A DNA stretch of 64,000 bases. Source: Arthrobacter sp. EPSL27. GTDB lineage: Bacteria; Actinomycetota; Actinomycetes; Actinomycetales; Micrococcaceae. The DNA lies in NCBI RefSeq assembly GCF_001512305.1, contig NZ_LNUT01000003.1:62001-126000 (forward strand), in the 5' to 3' direction. Position 1 is the first letter of the stretch. Each line of letters starts with the position of its first letter. The translations under genes were made by a program, and so were the position numbers. Below, in pieces: positions 36,985 through 44,843 of the stretch. A model generated the notes under the pieces. That model saw nothing but the letters and a program-made list of their open reading frames with translations. It did no database searches and had not been told where the DNA came from.

Positions 36985-37776
36985 TTAGATTCCCGCGGTG
37001 GCGGCGGCCACGAGGACCAGGCTGAATGTGACCCAGTCGTTGAGTATGTGAGCGCCTGTGGAGACGAGGATGTTTTTTGTTCGTAGGAAGGCCAGAGTGA
37101 GCACGATTCGTGCTGTGCCGATGACCAAGAGGGATTGGGCGACGTTCCATCCATAGGTTGGGAGGTGGGCGGCGCCGAACCAGATTGCTGTGATCAACCA
37201 GGCCAGGAGCATGGACGTTGTGCGGTTCAGCCGTGCCTTGGTGTAGAGCCAATACATGACCGCCAAGAGCGGCAGGATCGTGAAGACTTCCTCACCGAGC
37301 AATTGGATGCCGGTTCCAACGTAGAACGCGACTACCTCGCCGGGGCCGCGTTCCAGGACCCCGTCTGTGGCTTTGTTGGCGTTTGCGCCGAAGATCGACG
37401 AGACGATCAAGCCCACCACGAAGCTCACGGCCAGGTTGAGGAGCCAAAAGATGACCATGTCACGGTAGTCCGCGCCGGTCGGCTTGTAGAAGATTGACTT
37501 CCAGAACGGCCCTGTCAGCCCGATAAACACGGCCATGGGAATAGCGACGAACAAGAACCGGGGAAGGAGTGCCAAAACATTTGTTTCCTGGGGAAGGAAT
37601 ATCAGCGCAGCGAAACCAACCACGCACGAAGCGATGATAAGGAGCCATTTCCAGGTGGCGACTTCCACGGGGGAGCCGTCGTAGAAGGGCACATCGCGGC
37701 CGTCGTTGCGTTCGATGAGGCGACCGAACCGCTTCTTTCGGGGATCTATGGCTGGAGCGCTGATCGAATCTTCCAC
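36985..37776 (-). CDS. CPBP-family intramembrane metalloprotease
   Basis: About 263 residues with seven to eight hydrophobic helices. The CPBP/Abi motifs are visible: the glutamate pair in LLGEEVFTILPLL, FGAAHLPTYGW, and the second histidine/asparagine motif GAHILNDWVTF. Relatives cleave substrates within the membrane (CAAX-protease-like) or protect against bacteriocins. The GTG at 37776 is preferred because CGAGGT lies 8 bp upstream; the open frame extends to 37968 without a ribosome binding site. Last gene before the accessory stretch. Confidence 0.8.
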   Translation of the reverse strand: MEDSISAPAIDPRKKRFGRLIERNDGRDVPFYDGSPVEVATWKWLLIIASCVVGFAALIFLPQETNVLALLPRFLFVAIPMAVFIGLTGPFWKSIFYKPTGADYRDMVIFWLLNLAVSFVVGLIVSSIFGANANKATDGVLERGPGEVVAFYVGTGIQLLGEEVFTILPLLAVMYWLYTKARLNRTTSMLLAWLITAIWFGAAHLPTYGWNVAQSLLVIGTARIVLTLAFLRTKNILVSTGAHILNDWVTFSLVLVAAATAGI

Positions 37777-38155
37777 TCGAATTACCTCGTTTGCAGTGAG
37801 CTGAACAAAAGCCGCATCAAACCAGAATTCCCTAGTTGAGAGAACCATATCCTTGCTGGATTGACGGCGAAAGAGGCGCACCAAACACCTGGGCAGCCCC
37901 TCACCGTAGATGACCCTGAAGGTTGGCCGCCGTGGAGTCGGGCCAGTGACCCACTCGCTGGCCTTCAACGCCTTCAGCTACGTTCTTGCGTTTGGCTTTG
38001 GAATCTTTGCCAATTCCAGTTCGGGCGCGAGGCTTCCGCCCAGTAAGCAACCGCCAGGGACCGTCTTCGGATCAAGGCCCGGACGCCGTTAGCAAGGCGC
38101 TCAAGGCCGCAGCAGCCCGCCCGAGCCCGGGGGAGGAGCAGTTGGGAGGTCTGGT
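37777..38155. other. Intergenic gap without a convincing gene
   Basis: About 380 bp between the protease gene and the resolvase gene. A 60-codon plus-strand frame at 37910-38092 has one hydrophobic stretch (LAFNAFSYVLAFGFGIFA). It lacks a ribosome binding site and a recognised family, so it is not called. No tRNA or terminator was seen. Confidence 0.5.
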
Positions 38156-38737
38156 CTATAACTTGAGGTCTCGGGAGCGTCTGTAGAACGTCGCACGGGA
38201 CATCCCGAGGTCCCGTGCAACCTGGGCCGCGGGTACGCCGCCTTCTACCAGGCGAACGGCGCTTCGGATCTGACTATCGGTGATTCGGCGGGGCCGACCG
38301 CCCAGGTTGAGCCCGGCTTCCCGCCGTTTCCTGATGGAGTCGGTGACGCGTTCCCGTTTGATCTCGTGTTCCATTTGGGCGAGAGCGGCCATAACCGTGA
38401 ACACCATCGACCCCATCGGTGTTGAGGTGTCGACATCGCCCCCGCCGAGATTCAGGACTCTGAGCCCGGCGCCCCGGGTGCGGAGGGTGTCGGCGAAGGC
38501 GAGCATGTTCTGGGTGGATCGTCCGAGCCTGTCCAAGGTTGTGATGACGAGGGTGTCTCCCTCCTCCAGTGCGTCCAGGGCCCGGTCGAACTGCGGCCGC
38601 GATGACCGTGCCCCGGATACCCCGTGGTCGATGTAGAGGTCATCCCGGCGCACGCCTGCTGCCAACAGATCTACTTGTTGCCGGTCGGTGGACTGTTGCC
38701 GCGTTGAAACGCGTGCGTAGCCGATTAGTTTCGTCAT
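38156..38737 (-). CDS. Serine recombinase, resolvase/invertase family
   Basis: A 193-residue small serine recombinase. The catalytic serine is S11 in GYARVSTRQQSTDRQ; the family Arg cluster is in TTLDRLGRSTQNML. A C-terminal Hin-like HTH is DSQIRSAVRLVEGGVPAAQ followed by VARDLGMSRATFYRRSRDL. Length equals Tn3-type resolvases. The ATG at 38737 has AGAGGCGG upstream. No cognate transposase or invertible segment is present, but an inverted repeat just upstream (38753-38813) may be its res site, allowing autoregulation. It marks the start of an accessory stretch. Confidence 0.92.
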   Translation of the reverse strand: MTKLIGYARVSTRQQSTDRQQVDLLAAGVRRDDLYIDHGVSGARSSRPQFDRALDALEEGDTLVITTLDRLGRSTQNMLAFADTLRTRGAGLRVLNLGGGDVDTSTPMGSMVFTVMAALAQMEHEIKRERVTDSIRKRREAGLNLGGRPRRITDSQIRSAVRLVEGGVPAAQVARDLGMSRATFYRRSRDLKL

Positions 38738-38752
38738 GTCCGCCTCTGGATG

Positions 38753-38813
38753 TCTCATAACTGACCTTGAATACGTCCATTTAACCAGATGGTTTCGAGC
38801 CGTAGTTATGAGA
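38753..38813. promoter_or_regulatory. Possible res/crossover site upstream of the resolvase
   Basis: TCTCATAACT (38753-38762) is perfectly repeated in reverse as AGTTATGAGA (38804-38813), and a shorter CCAT/ATGG pair lies inside. This sits 16 bp upstream of the resolvase start, where small serine recombinases commonly bind. The half-site spacing (51 bp) is not a classical single subsite, so this is tentative. Confidence 0.35.
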
Positions 38814-38977
38814 ACCGCCGACGCCGGAAAGTCGATCGGGATCTGGCGAAATTCAGGCGGGGTACGTGACCGCCTCGACACCGCCGGTGAGACCTCTCAG
38901 ATCCCAAGGGTTCCGAGACATTCTAGAGGGTTCTAGAGAAAAACCAATTTGTCAGTGGAACTTGCTATTTTTGACTC

Positions 38978-39143
38978 ATGCAGCTCGAACTGAACCCCTC
39001 AACCCTGGCTCCGGCGCACAACCCATGCACCTCGCAAACTTGTACGCAATGAGCTAGCCGTTGGTGTTCCCAACCCGCAGCGATTCGTTGATGAGTTCCT
39101 AGATTTCAATGACTCGGCTCCAACTCCGGGCCAAACTTATTAG
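38978..39143 (+). pseudogene. Possible decayed small ORF ahead of the 39157 gene
   Basis: ATG 38978 reads MQLELNPSTLAPAHNP before stopping at 39052. In the +1 frame the sequence reads RKLVRNELAVGVPNPQRF, then VDEFLDFNDSAPTPGQTY, ending at TAG 39141-39143, just before the AGAGGAGA of the next gene. One extra base would explain the break, giving a product of about 55 residues coupled to the downstream gene. TATTTT (38966-38971) ends 6 bp before the ATG. The reconstruction is speculative. Confidence 0.35.
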
Positions 39144-39156
39144 AGGAGATCTCCCG

Positions 39157-39651
39157 ATGGCATTCTCATTCAGCGCGAAGAAGCGCCGAGCGACTAACCG
39201 ACAGATAGCTGAGGTGCAGCAGATGCTTGCCACTGCTGAAACCTACGATTTCAACCGTGGGGAGAGCTATGAGGCAGATAAACTGGGCGACTTCGTCTCA
39301 CAATTCAGTGCAGAAATTCTGGGTTCACCACTTCCCAACTCGCGCGAACTGGGGCGTCAACTAGCAGCTGAAACCGTCAACAGCCGGTTCCCCGATGCTG
39401 TCAATGCAGCCTGGCTTGTCGCTGTAGAGCTTCCCAGCAGCAAAATAACGGAGCTGAGCAACATGCTCGGCCCCATGGGGGTTACTAACGGGGCTACATT
39501 CTTCACTGATGAGTTCCCAGACAGAGTCAAGGAGCCGATTCTGGGTCGGAAGCTCAATCTCTGGCGCGGTCCTGCTGCCATAGCGACAACAATTCTTGCA
39601 ACCCACGCTGCGCAGATGGGCTATGTGTGGTCTGGCAGGGAGCTCTCATAG
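39157..39651 (+). CDS. Hypothetical protein in the accessory stretch
   Basis: A 164-residue soluble protein without recognised domain. The N-terminus is basic (FSFSAKKRRATNRQI), followed by a helical region and a C-terminal half containing WLVAVELPSSKITELSNMLG. The ATG at 39157 has the strong ribosome binding site AGAGGAGA; an open frame starting at 39109 is not used. Base composition is clearly lower in GC than the flanking chromosome, suggesting horizontal origin. It lies between a resolvase and an IS30-type element. Confidence 0.7.
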   Translation: MAFSFSAKKRRATNRQIAEVQQMLATAETYDFNRGESYEADKLGDFVSQFSAEILGSPLPNSRELGRQLAAETVNSRFPDAVNAAWLVAVELPSSKITELSNMLGPMGVTNGATFFTDEFPDRVKEPILGRKLNLWRGPAAIATTILATHAAQMGYVWSGRELS

Positions 39652-39720
39652 GCGTTAGCGTCGACCCTGCTCAAACTCGTCCACACCAACAGCATCAAAC
39701 ACTCCAGCCCAAGCTCCCTT

Positions 39721-39775
39721 GATTGGGCCCCCGTTAGCTATCGCATAGACGCTGGACTGCTAACGGGGCCCAATC
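39721..39775. repeat. Long hairpin after the 39157 gene
   Basis: GATTGGGCCCCCGTTAGC (39721-39738) pairs with GCTAACGGGGCCCAATC (39759-39775) with one bulged C and a 20-base loop. It is 70 bp past the stop of the unknown gene. There is no T-run, so it may be a factor-dependent terminator, an RNA-stabilising structure or a mobile-element remnant. The rest of 39652-39937 holds no gene. Confidence 0.6.
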
Positions 39776-39937
39776 AGTCTGAACATCGTCTCGGCTGGGC
39801 AATCAGTCTTTGTAGGACACGGCCAGTGGGAATGCGGAAACAAGAGCAATGATCGGTTCTCACAGTGTCGCGAAACCTTGCCGTCTCGAATTCCTAGCGT
39901 TTCGAGGCAGTCTGAGTCATAGCGTTTAGGGAACGGC

Positions 39938-41150
39938 GGATTCAGGCGGTCATTGCAACAGGAGTCCTTCGATCATTTCGATCGGTTTTCTGAACTCTAG
40001 TCTTTTGCGTGGCCGGTCGTTGAGTTCCTGGGCGACCCAGTCGAGGTCTTCGGCGCTGTGGATGCTCAGGTCGGTGCCTTTCGGGAAGTACTGCCGCAGC
40101 AGGCCATTCGTGTTTTCGTTGATGCCGCGCTGCCAGGGTGAGTGCGGATCGCAGAAGTAAATGTCGATACCGGCGTCGATTTTCACGGTTTTCCAGTCCT
40201 GCATTTCGATGCCCTGGTCCCACGTGAGTGAATGCCTCAGCGCCTCGGGGAGCGTCTTGATCTTCGCGGCCAGGGCGTCGCGCATTGGTTCTGCTTTGTA
40301 TCCGTCCGGCAGATGCACGAGCATCGTGTAGTTGGTGGTTCTCTCCACGAGGGTCCCGATCGCGGACTGGTTGCCCTTGCCGATAATCAGGTCACCCTCC
40401 CAATGCCCTGGCACCGCACGGTCCTGAACCTCGGCGGGTCGCTCGGAGATATTGATCATCCCCGGGATCCGGTTTTTCCGCTGGCCGGCCTTCCTGCAGG
40501 GCTGCCTGAGCGCACGTCCGGTTCGTAAACACGCGGCCAGATCATGGTTGAGCGCTCCGCGGGACTGAACGTAGAGCGACTGGTAAATGGTCTCAGGTGA
40601 CACCCGCATCTCCGGCTCATCGGGAAACTCAACCCGCAGGCGTCCAGCGATCTGCTCAGGCGAGTACTTCTTTTTCAGGTCCTCTTCCACCTTCGCACGC
40701 AACACCGTGTTGGTGTGCAGTTTCGCCGGTTTCGGCCGCGAAGCCCGCTCATACGCCAGAGCGTGAGCCGACGTCGCCCGGTAAGGCAACCCGGCCACCG
40801 AATTGCGCCGCAGCTCCCTGGACACCGTCGAGGCCGACCTGCCGACCACGGCCCCGATCCGGCGCAGCGAATGTCCCTGGGCGCGCAGCACCGCGATCTC
40901 CTCACGCTGGGCGAAGGTCAGGCACCTGCCCTTCAGACCCCGGCCGCGGCGTGGTCGGACACCGCCGGCCTCGGCCAGGACCCGGCGCCCGGTCCGCCTG
41001 CTCGTATTGATCGGCGCAACAGCGTCCGTGATGAAATCACCGGCCTGCATCCCGGCCCAAAAGAGCTGCAGAAGATCCGGCCTTACGTAAATCGAGTACC
41101 TCGCCACGACAACACCCATCCGCTAAGTGTTGCAATCACCGCAAGAACCC
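39938..41150 (-). mobile_element. IS30-family insertion sequence
   Basis: Imperfect terminal inverted repeats of 23 bp (39938-39960 and 41128-41150; 19 of 23 positions match, including 9 bp ATTGCAACA next to the inner end) enclose a single transposase gene. Total length is about 1213 bp, normal for IS30. No convincing target duplication is visible at these boundaries, so the exact ends may be off by a few bases. Confidence 0.85.
39950..41119 (-). CDS. IS30-family transposase
   Basis: A 389-residue DDE transposase that looks intact. The N-terminal HTH region is LTFAQREEIAVLRAQGHSLR followed by RIGAVVGRSASTVSRELRRN. The catalytic triad is D243 (GHWEGDLIIG), D301 (TWDQGIEM) and E335 (INENTNGLLRQY). 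SPEQIAGRL before the catalytic core is also typical. The complete frame and paired termini suggest a recent insertion. Confidence 0.95.
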   Translation of the reverse strand: MGVVVARYSIYVRPDLLQLFWAGMQAGDFITDAVAPINTSRRTGRRVLAEAGGVRPRRGRGLKGRCLTFAQREEIAVLRAQGHSLRRIGAVVGRSASTVSRELRRNSVAGLPYRATSAHALAYERASRPKPAKLHTNTVLRAKVEEDLKKKYSPEQIAGRLRVEFPDEPEMRVSPETIYQSLYVQSRGALNHDLAACLRTGRALRQPCRKAGQRKNRIPGMINISERPAEVQDRAVPGHWEGDLIIGKGNQSAIGTLVERTTNYTMLVHLPDGYKAEPMRDALAAKIKTLPEALRHSLTWDQGIEMQDWKTVKIDAGIDIYFCDPHSPWQRGINENTNGLLRQYFPKGTDLSIHSAEDLDWVAQELNDRPRKRLEFRKPIEMIEGLLLQ

Positions 41151-41195
41151 AAGGAACCTCCAGCGGGCATTATTGCTGATGCTGCCGTTTAGCCA

Positions 41196-41786
41196 TCATT
41201 GCGGAGCGCCTGGACGAAGGTACCGCGGTCCGGGCAGCGGTCCTGCCCACTGGAAGTGGTGGTAGTCGGGCCGGTCCCAGGATCCGCCCCATTCGAAGCC
41301 CAGCTCGATGAATGCCGCTGTCAGTGGGTGGTCCGAGGTGAAGACTCCTGGCCGTGTGACGCGCTCGATGTGAGTCGCCTCCGGATACCAGACCCCGTCA
41401 TGGGCCAGATATGGGTTGAGCACCGGATTGATGTCCACGGCCAGTCCCAGCGCGTGCATGGAGACGGTGTCCGTGCCGGCGATGGTGCGGTAGTTGAAGC
41501 CGGAGGAGTTGTCGGCCGCCATCGAGGCCTCATCGTCCCCACGGAAGGCTGCGTCATCGATCGGGACTGCCTGCCGGATCGGGAAACCCAAGTCACGGGC
41601 GGCAGCCATCGCCTCCAGGAAAGCTCCGGCGATCGCCTGGTGGACGATGATGCGGCCCTCGTGCTGGGCGCCGTTGAAGCCGAGATGGTCGAAGGTTACC
41701 TCCGCCAGATCCCGGACGGCCACGGGGCAACCGGGGCGGAACGTATAAGGCAGCTGCTGGGCCGAGACAGTCTCGATTCTGTTCAC
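41196..41786 (-). CDS. M15-family metallopeptidase (D-Ala-D-Ala carboxypeptidase-like)
   Basis: A 196-residue single-domain protein. The zinc motif SMHALGLAVDINP gives H111 and D118; the third ligand is in YHHFQW (H176/H177). These are the SxHxxGxAxD and HxH-type motifs of M15 (VanY/CwlK-like) peptidases that trim peptidoglycan peptides. No signal peptide is visible, which is unusual for a wall enzyme; it may be cytoplasmic or exported by another route. It lies 46 bp beyond the IS30 end. Confidence 0.85.
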   Translation of the reverse strand: MNRIETVSAQQLPYTFRPGCPVAVRDLAEVTFDHLGFNGAQHEGRIIVHQAIAGAFLEAMAAARDLGFPIRQAVPIDDAAFRGDDEASMAADNSSGFNYRTIAGTDTVSMHALGLAVDINPVLNPYLAHDGVWYPEATHIERVTRPGVFTSDHPLTAAFIELGFEWGGSWDRPDYHHFQWAGPLPGPRYLRPGAPQ

Positions 41787-42179
41787 GACGGGTCCTTCCA
41801 GTACCTGTTGGTTGCCCCGGTGGAGGGTGCCAGTGTGTAACCCTCTTATTCCTCTTGGCGCGTCCGATCGTCCCGTTCGGAATCACCGCGGCCTGGCGCA
41901 CCATCAGTTGACATCGACACAGCATAACTACGGTTGAGAGCAATCCACCCACAAAGTGGGCTCAAATGAGGCCGACAGTCTCAGCCTTCACTGACGTGGA
42001 ATACGACCAATAGCGGCCTCCGCCACCACAGGTGTCCCGTACTGGCAGGGTCTAGGGGGCACTACCGCGGCTCCACTGTCTCTCCTATAGTCTGTTTCGA
42101 CTGTGAAAACGGTTGGGCACTTGCCCGTGAGGACGCGTTGGCTGGAGGCCCTTGCGCCTTTCCTCTATCGGAGGATCAG
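41787..42179 (+). promoter_or_regulatory. Intergenic region with a promoter for the ANTAR gene
   Basis: A 390-bp gap between divergent genes. A perfect-looking -10, TATAGT (42086-42091), lies about 90 bp before the ANTAR gene, but no good -35 accompanies it. GGAGGAT just before ATG 42180 is the ribosome binding site. Nothing else was recognised. Confidence 0.4.
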
Positions 42180-42806
42180 ATGTGGTCGAAGCTTGAGACG
42201 TATCTCTTTCCGTTACAGCCCGGAGCGACGTGTCCGTCGGGAACCTTCGAATTCCATATCCCCACGCGCACGATGGAGTGGTCCGAGGGTATGTTCGGCA
42301 TGCACGGGCTGCACCCGGGGGAGGTGGTGCCTACCTTCGAACTCTTCATGGCCCACAAACATCTGTTGGACCGTGGGCAGGTGCTCGCGGTTTGGGCTGA
42401 GCTCCTGAAAGGTGGGGGACAGGGGGCGTTGTTGCATCGGATCAACGACATCCGTGGCAAGGAGAGACGAGTTTTTTCGGCGCTTCAGGCCGAAGCCGGG
42501 CCCACCGGCCAGGTGGATCACGTGCGTGGGTTCATGGTGGACGTGACTCAAAGCCTGCGCATTGAATCCCAGGACGCCGCCCAAGAGGCTATCGAGCGCG
42601 TGTATGCGCATAGGGACCTCATCGAGCAGGCGAAGGGAATCGTCATGGCGCTGAGGGGAATTGACGGTCCTGCGGCATTTGACGTCTTGGCCGCTGCGAG
42701 CCAGCAGACCAACGCCAAGCTTCATGTGGTCGCGGAAAACCTGGTGGAAGCTGCGGCACGCGGTACGGCCGCCGAACACCTGGCGGGGTTGCTCAATCTC
42801 CACTGA
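42180..42806 (+). CDS. PAS-ANTAR RNA-binding antiterminator-type regulator
   Basis: A 208-residue protein. The N-terminal about 120 residues look PAS-like (TFEFHIPTRTMEWSEGMFGM, then VDHVRGFMVDVTQSLRIES). The C-terminal ANTAR domain is visible as VYAHRDLIEQAKGIVMALRG followed by DVLAAASQQTNAKLHVVAEN. ANTAR domains bind paired RNA hairpins to prevent termination. The start at 42180 is set by GGAGGAT. The signal and the RNA targets are unknown; the small genes downstream may be partners. Confidence 0.88.
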   Translation: MWSKLETYLFPLQPGATCPSGTFEFHIPTRTMEWSEGMFGMHGLHPGEVVPTFELFMAHKHLLDRGQVLAVWAELLKGGGQGALLHRINDIRGKERRVFSALQAEAGPTGQVDHVRGFMVDVTQSLRIESQDAAQEAIERVYAHRDLIEQAKGIVMALRGIDGPAAFDVLAAASQQTNAKLHVVAENLVEAAARGTAAEHLAGLLNLH

Positions 42807-42924
42807 CCCGTAAACCGCTGGGCGGCGTTCAGCAATGGTGACCCGTCCTGAGGGGCGCAGTCCACGAATCCCTTGCGTAGGGTCCGGCCCCGGGCGTGGA
42901 CCGGCATAGCTGGGAGGGGTGTTC

Positions 42925-43170
42925 ATGGAGGAAAACGATCAGCAGGCTTTGACCGGGGCCGTAGTGCAGGAGCTGGGCATCAACCCGTTCGTCCTGTGGA
43001 TACACTTCATCAGCCTTGGCGGGAACGCTGAGCTCGAATCGGTCCGGATGTACTTATCGGGGACGGGTTCTTTACCGGAATGGGACCGGGACGTGCTCTC
43101 TGCCGCCGCCAATGACCTGACGTTGCAGCCCCCGGGCAGAGCACGGGCGCCTCGTTCAAACGAGGACTGA
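42925..43170 (+). CDS. Small hypothetical protein next to ANTAR regulator
   Basis: About 81 residues, acidic, beginning MEENDQQALTGAVVQELGIN and containing WIHFISLGGNAELESVRMYL. No domain recognised. GGGAGGGG precedes the ATG at 42925; a GTG at 42919 is an alternative. Same strand as, and 118 bp after, the ANTAR gene. Confidence 0.6.
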   Translation: MEENDQQALTGAVVQELGINPFVLWIHFISLGGNAELESVRMYLSGTGSLPEWDRDVLSAAANDLTLQPPGRARAPRSNED

Positions 43171-43255
43171 GCGCCATGCGCAATGGAAGGACCGATGCTT
43201 TGTTTCTTCTGCGGCTTTAGGCTGGGCAACACAACAATTCTGCTTGGGGGTAGAA

Positions 43256-43360
43256 ATGACGAAACGCAGGCGTTTGCTAGAAGCTGCCGTAATAACGGTT
43301 TTGGCTGCAGTCCCGCTGACGGGGTGCGCGCCCCAGGGCCAACCGCGAGGCGAGAACTGA
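43256..43360 (+). CDS. Very short putative lipoprotein (34 residues)
   Basis: ATG 43256 to TGA 43360 encodes a basic start MTKRRRLLEA, a hydrophobic core (AAVITVLAAVP) and lipobox LTGC with Cys24, leaving only about 11 mature residues (CAPQGQPRGEN). GGGGG lies 5-6 bp before the ATG. Mini-lipoproteins of this kind can be lysis/entericidin-like or quorum peptides, but nothing here shows which. Confidence 0.6.
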   Translation: MTKRRRLLEAAVITVLAAVPLTGCAPQGQPRGEN

Positions 43361-43521
43361 ACGGTAAATACGCCAGCGTCGGCACATAGCGGGGAGCCTC
43401 GCACACGCTTGCAGGTGCATCCCAATCTCTTTCGCCAAATTGTTCAGCGCGTCGGGAGTCTCGACATGCTGATTCCACGCAGGTCGCCCAGCCGCAGAGC
43501 AGGGACATGAAAGGAAAAGCA

Positions 43522-43887
43522 ATGGAGATCAAGCTGCCCACCGGCTGCGGCAATGCCCCTCGAGTCGGGATCGTGGGAGATTTCACCGTCAACTGGGCTG
43601 CAGGCGACGAAGCAGCCATGTCCGACTGGCTCGCCAGCGACGCCAGGTGGTCGATCGTCGGAACAGCCATCCACAGCGGCCCGGAGGCGGCAGGGAAAGC
43701 CAAGCCTCCCTTCGAGCCCGAGCGCGTCGAAATCACCTCAGTCATCACCCACGGCCGCCTTGCGTCCTGCGACGGCTACCTGGAAGCGGGAGGCAAGCGC
43801 GTGGCCTTCAGCCATGCCTTCCGCTTCGCCGGCGCGTCGAAGACGGCAAAAATTGCGGAACTCCGAAGCTACTGCATCGAAACTTGA
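43522..43887 (+). CDS. NTF2/SnoaL-like fold protein
   Basis: About 121 residues with an NTF2-like pattern: FTVNWAAGDEAAMSDWLASD followed by ARWSIVG, then a beta-rich second half ending in HAFRFAGASKTAKIAELRSY. Such domains serve as small-molecule-binding or isomerase folds; no catalytic residues can be assigned. AAAGGA lies before ATG 43522; ATG 43507 is an alternative start. Convergent with the FAH-family gene. Confidence 0.72.
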   Translation: MEIKLPTGCGNAPRVGIVGDFTVNWAAGDEAAMSDWLASDARWSIVGTAIHSGPEAAGKAKPPFEPERVEITSVITHGRLASCDGYLEAGGKRVAFSHAFRFAGASKTAKIAELRSYCIET

Positions 43888-43969
43888 GATAACCAACCCC
43901 TCCGCCATCAGCAGGCAGGCGGTTGCCGCCCTGCCTGCCCTGAGGATGGGGGTCAAGCTCGTTGGCTTT

Positions 43970-44815
43970 TCAGGTCCGGATGAACTCCTGGCGCTGGCGT
44001 CCAAGGCCCGCCACTTCTATCTCCACAACGTCTCCGGCCTTGAGATAGGGGAAGCGGCCGGACATGGCCACGCCCTCAGGGGTCCCGGTGCAGATCAGGT
44101 CGCCCGGTTCCAGCACCATGTACTGGCTAAGGTCGTGGATGATGGTGGCGACGTCGAAGATCATGTCCCGCGTGGAGGAATCCTGGCGCGGTTCACCGTT
44201 GACCCAGCTGCGCAGCCGGAGGTCTCCGGCGTCGACCTCCTCAGGCGTGACCAGGTAGGGGCCGGTGGGGCAAAAGCCGGCGCAGCTCTTGCCTTTGGAC
44301 CACTGACCACCGGGACCCTCCAGCTGAAAGGTTCGCTCCGACAGGTCGTTAACCGTGACGAAACCGGCGATGTGGCTGAGCGCCTCCGAGGGTGAATCGA
44401 GATAGGACGCGCGGGTACCGATAACAACACCCAGCTCGGCTTCCCAGTCGGTTTTGGTCGAACCGCGCGGGATCGCAACAGGGTCATTAGGGCCGACGAC
44501 GGTGTTGCCCGCCTTCTGGAACAGGATCGGTGCCGCTGGTGGTTCCGACCCCGACTCGGCGGCGTGTGCGGCGTAGTTCAATCCGATACCGAGCACGGAA
44601 GCAGGCCGGGCAATGGGTGCGCCGATCCGGAGGCCCGTGGCATCCATTTCCGGCAGTTCCCCGGCCGCCAGGGCCGCCGCCGCGCGGGCGGGACCGCCCG
44701 AGGACCAGAAGGCCCCGTCCAGGTCCGGGGTGATTCCGGCCAGTGAATAGAACGTGCCACCGTCCACGATGGCAGGAGTCTCGGCACCGACGGCACCTAG
44801 TCGCGCGAATTTCAC
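43970..44815 (-). CDS. Fumarylacetoacetate hydrolase-family enzyme
   Basis: A 281-residue FAH-family protein that cleaves C-C bonds in acylpyruvates or decarboxylates related oxo acids. Signatures: VLGIGLNYAAHAAESG, then ILFQKAGNTVVGPND and GSTKTDWEAELGVVIG (metal-binding Glu), and LICTGTPEGVAMSGRFPYLK. The GTG at 44815 is selected since AGAGGAAAG lies upstream and the family N-terminus KFARLG starts there. It is the second gene of an operon with an AmiS/UreI channel, 28 bp apart. Confidence 0.9.
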   Translation of the reverse strand: MKFARLGAVGAETPAIVDGGTFYSLAGITPDLDGAFWSSGGPARAAAALAAGELPEMDATGLRIGAPIARPASVLGIGLNYAAHAAESGSEPPAAPILFQKAGNTVVGPNDPVAIPRGSTKTDWEAELGVVIGTRASYLDSPSEALSHIAGFVTVNDLSERTFQLEGPGGQWSKGKSCAGFCPTGPYLVTPEEVDAGDLRLRSWVNGEPRQDSSTRDMIFDVATIIHDLSQYMVLEPGDLICTGTPEGVAMSGRFPYLKAGDVVEIEVAGLGRQRQEFIRT

Positions 44816-44843
44816 GATTCTGCTTTCCTCTCGAGGTTGGAGA

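Noticed and set aside
37910..38092. 60-codon plus-strand frame with one hydrophobic stretch
   Set aside because: No ribosome binding site, no known family and no neighbouring context; such frames arise by chance at this GC.
38978..39052. 24-residue Cys/Thr/Ser-ending peptide as a ribosomally made, modified peptide precursor
   Set aside because: No modification enzyme, transporter or protease gene is near, and the sequence is better explained as part of a frameshifted ORF.
39721..39775. Integron attC-like site (GTTAGC/GCTAAC arms)
   Set aside because: The arms do not fit the GTTRRRY/RYYYAAC core sites and there is no integrase nearby; a plain hairpin is the safer call.
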